DNA of 17,878 nt, taken from JAMLIA01 sp039810005 (GTDB taxonomy: Bacteria > Chloroflexota > Chloroflexia > Thermomicrobiales > CFX8). A model generated the notes under the pieces. It did no database searches. It worked only from the letters and a program-made list of their open reading frames with translations, and was not told the origin of the DNA. The stretch is taken from positions 1 through 17,878 of the forward strand of contig JBDHWD010000061.1 of assembly GCA_039810005.1 (NCBI GenBank). The letters are read 5' to 3'. The translations under genes and the position numbers were made by a program. Of the stretch, positions 14,895 through 17,878 are shown piece after piece. Position 1 is the stretch's first letter, and every line of letters starts with the position of its first letter.

Positions 14895-14918
14895 CGCGAT
14901 CCGCTTTCGCGGATCGCG
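14895..14918 (-). repeat. Perfect 10-bp hairpin with GAAA tetraloop between tRNA-Leu and rnpB
   Basis: On the minus strand CGCGATCCGC, loop GAAA, GCGGATCGCG. It begins 5 nt after the encoded CCA of tRNA-Leu and ends about 10 nt before rnpB. No T-tract follows, so it is more likely a processing or stability element than a terminator. Confidence 0.7.
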
Positions 14919-14923
14919 GTCGG

Positions 14924-15010
14924 TGGTGCCGAAGGGGAGATTTGAACTCCCACGCCCTTACGGGCACTACGCCCTGAACGTAGCGCGTCTGCCGGTTCCG
15001 CCACTTCGGC
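14924..15010 (-). tRNA. tRNA-Leu (anticodon CAG), CCA encoded
   Basis: 87 nt on the minus strand including CCA. Acceptor GCCGAAG pairs with CTTCGGC; class II tRNA with a long variable arm (GTGCCCGTAAGGGC); anticodon stem CTACG/CGTAG with loop TTCAGGG gives CAG, which reads CUG; T arm GGGAGTTCAAATCTCCC. Discriminator A73 followed by encoded CCA (complement of 14924-14926), unlike the other four tRNA genes in the window. It heads the tRNA-Leu/rnpB/tRNA-His block. Confidence 0.97.
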
Positions 15011-15034
15011 AAGGCCATTGCGTAACCGAGCGAG

Positions 15035-15064
15035 AGTATATCATCTGACTGGAAATTGAATCAA
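15035..15064 (-). promoter_or_regulatory. Promoter for the tRNA-Leu/rnpB/tRNA-His block
   Basis: On the minus strand TTGATT (complement of 15059-15064), 18-bp spacer, TATACT (complement of 15035-15040). Start near 15028, about 18 nt before tRNA-Leu. It is divergent from the glutaredoxin-like gene. I see no clear promoter for the plus strand in the same gap. Confidence 0.65.
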
Positions 15065-15110
15065 CGGATCTGGACCCTAAGAGAACGGGTAATTCTGAGC
15101 CTGAGGAATC

Positions 15111-15404
15111 GTGTTGAGAAGACGCATTGCGACCGTTCGAACCGGGCGGCAAATCGATGTCGTGCTGTACAGCAAGCCGGAGTGCGAGCTCTGCGCGAAG
15201 GCAGAACGAGCCGTCCGATCGGTCTTCGGCAGCCGGCACCTACGAATCGTCAACATACTCGACGACCGTGAGCTGGAAGACCGGTATATCTTCCGCATCC
15301 CTGTTCTGGTCGTCGACGGCGTCGAGGCTGCAGAAGGGCTCATCGACGCAGATGACGCCCGGCGTGCGCGGGCAGGCGCGATTCGGCAGCGGATGGCGGA
15401 ATGA
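15111..15404 (+). CDS. Glutaredoxin-like thioredoxin-fold protein
   Basis: 97 residues, the size of the glutaredoxin-like (DUF836-type) family. DVVLYSKPECELCAKAE carries the redox-type C25-x2-C28 pair after the first strand, and RIPVLVVDG has the cis-proline before strand 3, both hallmarks of the thioredoxin fold. It probably reduces or isomerises disulfides in the cytosol; the partner is unknown. The first 14 residues are basic and may be dispensable. GTG 15111 is chosen because TGAGGA lies about 4 nt upstream; no ATG precedes the fold. The stop overlaps the next gene as ATGA (15401-15404), so it is coupled to the TPR protein. Confidence 0.85.
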   Translation: MLRRRIATVRTGRQIDVVLYSKPECELCAKAERAVRSVFGSRHLRIVNILDDRELEDRYIFRIPVLVVDGVEAAEGLIDADDARRARAGAIRQRMAE

Positions 15405-16009
15405 GCAGGAAACCACGCAATCAACAATCACCGAGCATCGGCTTCATTGTCATCGCTGTCGTGATTGTTGTCGTGCTGGTGCTCGGAGCGCTTGCTGCGA
15501 TCTTGCCAATTGGCGGATCTGACAGCGACCAGGCGATCGACCAGCCGGAAATACAGGTCACTCCGGGGGCCGAGGTCGCAAAGCTTGAGACGCAGGTGGC
15601 CGAGAATCCGGATGACACCGACAGCGTCGTCATTCTGGCAGACGTGCTCGCCAACAGCGGACGGGTCGACGAGTCGTATGTCTGGTTTGAGCGAGCGGTG
15701 GCGGCGCGACCTGATGATGCAGACTTGCGGTTGGCGTTTGGCCGTGCGCTGCTGCGTGGCGAGCGCTGGTTTGATGCCGAAATCCAGCTCAACCGCGCGA
15801 ATGAGCTGGATGACACGAGCGCGATGACGGCGTTCTATCTTGGGCAGCTCGCCGAGAATCGACCGGGTGGCAATCTTGAGACCGCGCGATCCTGGTACCA
15901 GACGACCATCGACCGCGACGCTCAGTCGTTCGTTGCCCAGCAGGCGAAGTCGCGGCTCGATGCGCTGAACGGGTCTCCGGTCTCTCCGACTGCGTCTCCG
16001 GGCGCGTAG
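15401..16009 (+). CDS. Membrane-anchored TPR-repeat protein
   Basis: 202 residues. A short basic N terminus (SRKPRNQQ) is followed by one long hydrophobic helix at about residues 13-36, a signal anchor that would leave the rest outside the membrane. Residues about 57-190 form helical pairs of the TPR type: DTDSVVILADVLANSGRVDESYVWFERAVAARP at 72-104, DADLRLAFGRALLRGERWFDAEIQLNRANELD at 106-137, and a third unit to about 172. The tail is Ser/Pro/Thr-rich. TPR proteins are scaffolds; some act in cytochrome c maturation or in polysaccharide export. The glutaredoxin-like gene before it and the glycosyltransferases after it make either possible. ATG 15401 overlaps the previous stop; the next gene starts 2 bp after its stop. 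Confidence 0.85.
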   Translation: MSRKPRNQQSPSIGFIVIAVVIVVVLVLGALAAILPIGGSDSDQAIDQPEIQVTPGAEVAKLETQVAENPDDTDSVVILADVLANSGRVDESYVWFERAVAARPDDADLRLAFGRALLRGERWFDAEIQLNRANELDDTSAMTAFYLGQLAENRPGGNLETARSWYQTTIDRDAQSFVAQQAKSRLDALNGSPVSPTASPGA

Positions 16010-16011
16010 CT

Positions 16012-17322
16012 GTGCGATTTCTGCACGTAAATCACCGCTACGCGCCATTCAGTGGCGGGTCTGAGATTGTCGTCCAGCGCATCTCGGAGTGGCTAGTCGC
16101 GAATGGCCACGACGTTACGGTTGTTACCTCCGACGCCTTCGACCTTGAATACTTCTGGGACCCACGCCGGAAGCCAGTCGACGCGCCCTCCCACGAGCGT
16201 CTTGGCGGTGTCAAGGTTATCCGGGTGCCGGTGAAGCATCTCCCTGCCAGCTCGTTTCTGTTTCGCGGGTCGCGTCGGATGATGGGCGAGATTTCTCGCC
16301 TTCCGTTCCCGGAAGCACCGTTCAGTCTGGCTTCCCGCTTGCAACCCTGGATGCCTGAGCTTCGACGAGCCCTGGACGAAGCCGGGCCTGTCGATGCGGT
16401 TTTGGCGACCAACCTTGGCCTGGAAAGCCTGGCGATCGCCGCGTTCGAAGCGGCTGACCGCTGGGGCGCTGCGCGAATCGTGATGCCGTTTGTCCACCTT
16501 GGTGGACACGACGATGCTGTTGCTCGCCGGTACGTGACGATGCCGCACCAGGTTGCGGTTCTGCGCTCGGCCGATGCTGTGCTGACGATGACCGAGCAGG
16601 AGAAGGAATTTGTCGCGTCGCTCGGAGTCGACCGCGCACGCATCGTGGTCACCGGCGCGGGAGCTGAATCTGAGCTCGTGACGGGTGGTGATGGTGAGCG
16701 CTTTCGATCGCGCTTCAATCTTGACGGCTTCGTCGTCGGTTCGCTCGGTCCACCATCGACCGAAAAGGGGACGCGCGATCTTGTCAGGGCGATTGCGGCG
16801 TTGCATCGCGAAGGAAGAAACGTAAGCCTCGTGCTAGCCGGGCCGCCGTTGTCAACCTTCGCAGACTGGCTGGAGGCTCTGCCACCCGAGCAACGCGCCG
16901 GCACTCACTTGCTCGGTTATATAGACGCGGAAACCCGCCGGGATCTGCTCGCTGGAATCGATGCGTTCGCGCTGCCGTCGCGCACTGAGTCCTTTGGTAT
17001 CGTCTACCTTGAGGCATGGCTGAACCGGAAGCCGGTGATTGCGGCGCGCGCCGGCGCTGTGCCGGAGCTTGTCCGCGACGGCGAAACTGGGCTGCTTGTG
17101 CCATTTGGTAGCCCGGGGCAGCTCGCAGACGCAATTCGGCAACTGATGGACGACGGCAGCCTCAGAACGCGCCTGGCATTGGCCGGCGAGGCACTTGCCC
17201 GCGCAACCTATTCGTGGCCCGACGTGTTGCGCCGGGTTCAGCAGGGCTACGAGATTGCGCTGGGCCGGCCCATCATGATGACGGAGGACGAGAGTGACGA
17301 CGTTGCGACGCCCTCTGGCTGA
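16012..17322 (+). CDS. GT4-family (GT-B fold) glycosyltransferase
   Basis: 436 residues with two Rossmann-like halves. The N-terminal acceptor half opens FLHVNHRYAPFSGGSEIVVQR, a standard start for GT4 enzymes. The C-terminal nucleotide-sugar half starts near VVGSLGPPSTEKGTRDLVRAI and has the E-x7-E motif E326/E334 in RTESFGIVYLEAW, then GAVPELVRDGETGLLVPFGSPGQLADAI. It should transfer a sugar from an NDP-sugar with retention of configuration, probably for surface polysaccharide or glycolipid. GTG 16012 is 2 bp after the TPR stop. The last 10 or so codons overlap the following small gene by 29 bp. Confidence 0.93.
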   Translation: MRFLHVNHRYAPFSGGSEIVVQRISEWLVANGHDVTVVTSDAFDLEYFWDPRRKPVDAPSHERLGGVKVIRVPVKHLPASSFLFRGSRRMMGEISRLPFPEAPFSLASRLQPWMPELRRALDEAGPVDAVLATNLGLESLAIAAFEAADRWGAARIVMPFVHLGGHDDAVARRYVTMPHQVAVLRSADAVLTMTEQEKEFVASLGVDRARIVVTGAGAESELVTGGDGERFRSRFNLDGFVVGSLGPPSTEKGTRDLVRAIAALHREGRNVSLVLAGPPLSTFADWLEALPPEQRAGTHLLGYIDAETRRDLLAGIDAFALPSRTESFGIVYLEAWLNRKPVIAARAGAVPELVRDGETGLLVPFGSPGQLADAIRQLMDDGSLRTRLALAGEALARATYSWPDVLRRVQQGYEIALGRPIMMTEDESDDVATPSG

Positions 17323-17671
17323 GCAGGTAGCGGCGATTCGACGGGCGGTCGCTGAGCGGCACGGCGTCGACCCCGACGCAGCTCCGGATGTCTCGGCATC
17401 GTCGGCAATCGAACGCGCTCAGCGTCAGGCAACGATCAGCGCCCACTGGGGCCTGTCGTCTGGTGTGCCGGTTATCGGACCTCTGATCGTCCTTGGTCAG
17501 CGGGCACTTCGCATCAGTCTCCGTTGGTACATTAACCCGATTGTGGAGCAGCAAAACGCCTTCAATGATGCCGCTGTAGCCGCGCTCTATGAGCTGGAGC
17601 TGGAGAATCAGCGCCTGCGCCGTCTCATTCATGAGTCAGGCAATCAACCTGACGGAGAGTCGGACACATGA
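17294..17671 (+). CDS. Small unknown protein, stand-alone helical module in a glycosyltransferase run
   Basis: 125 residues, no named family that I can assign with confidence. The N-terminal 50 or so residues are helical and charged; a mildly hydrophobic SGVPVIGPLIVLGQRALRISL at about 55-75 is too short and mixed for a clear transmembrane span and may lie along the membrane; then RWYINPIVEQQNAFNDAAVAAL and a coiled-coil-like LYELELENQRLRRLI. From memory, a similar PLIV...R.LRWY..PIVEQQNAFN stretch occurs as an N-terminal part of sugar-locus methyltransferases and glycosyltransferases, here present alone. GTG 17294 has GGAGG 6 nt upstream (17283-17287), which supports the start. It overlaps the GT4 gene by 29 bp and the next gene by 4 bp (ATGA). 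Confidence 0.85.
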   Translation: MTTLRRPLAEQVAAIRRAVAERHGVDPDAAPDVSASSAIERAQRQATISAHWGLSSGVPVIGPLIVLGQRALRISLRWYINPIVEQQNAFNDAAVAALYELELENQRLRRLIHESGNQPDGESDT

Positions 17672-17878
17672 ACATCCTGATCCTGCACACGCAGGTGCCA
17701 TTTGTGCGCGGTGGTGCCGAAGTGCTGGTTGAGGGGCTACAGCAAGCGTTGCGTGAGCGCGGTCATGTCGTCGATATCGTGGCGCTGCCGCTCAACTGGA
17801 ATCCCCCGGACGGACTCCTCACGAGTGCCCTTGCCTGGCGAATGCTGGATTTGCGGACATTCAATGGTCGTGACGTTG
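17668..17878 (+). CDS. GT4-like glycosyltransferase, N-terminal part (cut by window edge)
   Basis: 70 codons are visible before the right edge. The opening MNILILHTQVPFVRGGAEVL, then EGLQQALRERGHVVDIVALPL, is the GT-B N-terminal half of GT4 enzymes, with the GGAE glycine-rich loop. ATG 17668 overlaps the stop of the 125-residue gene as ATGA, so translation is coupled. The sugar-binding half lies outside the window, so specificity cannot be judged. Confidence 0.85.
   Translation, partial: MNILILHTQVPFVRGGAEVLVEGLQQALRERGHVVDIVALPLNWNPPDGLLTSALAWRMLDLRTFNGRDV

Noticed and set aside
14599..14977. Open frames across 14599-14977 on the plus strand
   Set aside because: They cover rnpB and tRNA-Leu on the other strand; the RNA core motifs explain the sequence.

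Overview
The window reads as ordinary bacterial chromosome of moderately high GC, dense with short overlaps between genes and several GTG starts. The order tilS-hpt-ftsH, the 7TM-HD protein next to ybeY, and the single-gene P450 and glycosyltransferase content fit a Gram-positive-like or Chloroflexota genome. My best guess is a member of the Thermomicrobia (Chloroflexota). That placement is an inference from gene order and protein style; no rRNA is present to confirm it.

Layout. 1-3090 (+) holds the end of tilS, hpt and ftsH, closed by a hairpin terminator. 3204-6098 (-) holds a VOC-fold protein, tRNA-Ala, a cytochrome P450, tRNA-Gly and a possible two-domain ABM-like protein. 6250-7503 (+) is a threonine synthase that meets mutM/fpg (-) tail to tail. 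8401-8748 (+) is a HIT-family hydrolase. 8788-13081 (+) looks like one operon with a clear promoter: yqeY, a PgpH-type 7TM-HD phosphodiesterase, ybeY and a GT2 glycosyltransferase. cinA (-) overlaps the end of that glycosyltransferase. 14290-15010 (-) is a stable-RNA block: tRNA-Leu, rnpB, tRNA-His, a strong terminator, then tRNA-Arg. 15111-17878 (+) is a tightly coupled run: a glutaredoxin-like protein, a membrane-anchored TPR protein, a GT4 glycosyltransferase, a small unknown protein and the start of a second GT4-like glycosyltransferase.

How the genes fit together. Most of the window is housekeeping: tRNA modification and processing (tilS, rnpB, tRNAs), rRNA maturation (ybeY), purine salvage (hpt), membrane proteolysis (ftsH), DNA repair (fpg) and threonine synthesis. 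The right end looks like the start of a cell-surface polysaccharide locus.

I do not see a clear new defence or mobile system. The points most worth a second look are: the rnpB/tRNA-His arrangement, where RNase P would cut the transcript carrying its own RNA; a CinA whose C-terminal deamidase domain has lost its signature residues; a YbeY with Asp in place of the third zinc-binding His; convergent gene pairs that overlap in coding sequence; and a stand-alone 125-residue module in the glycosyltransferase run.
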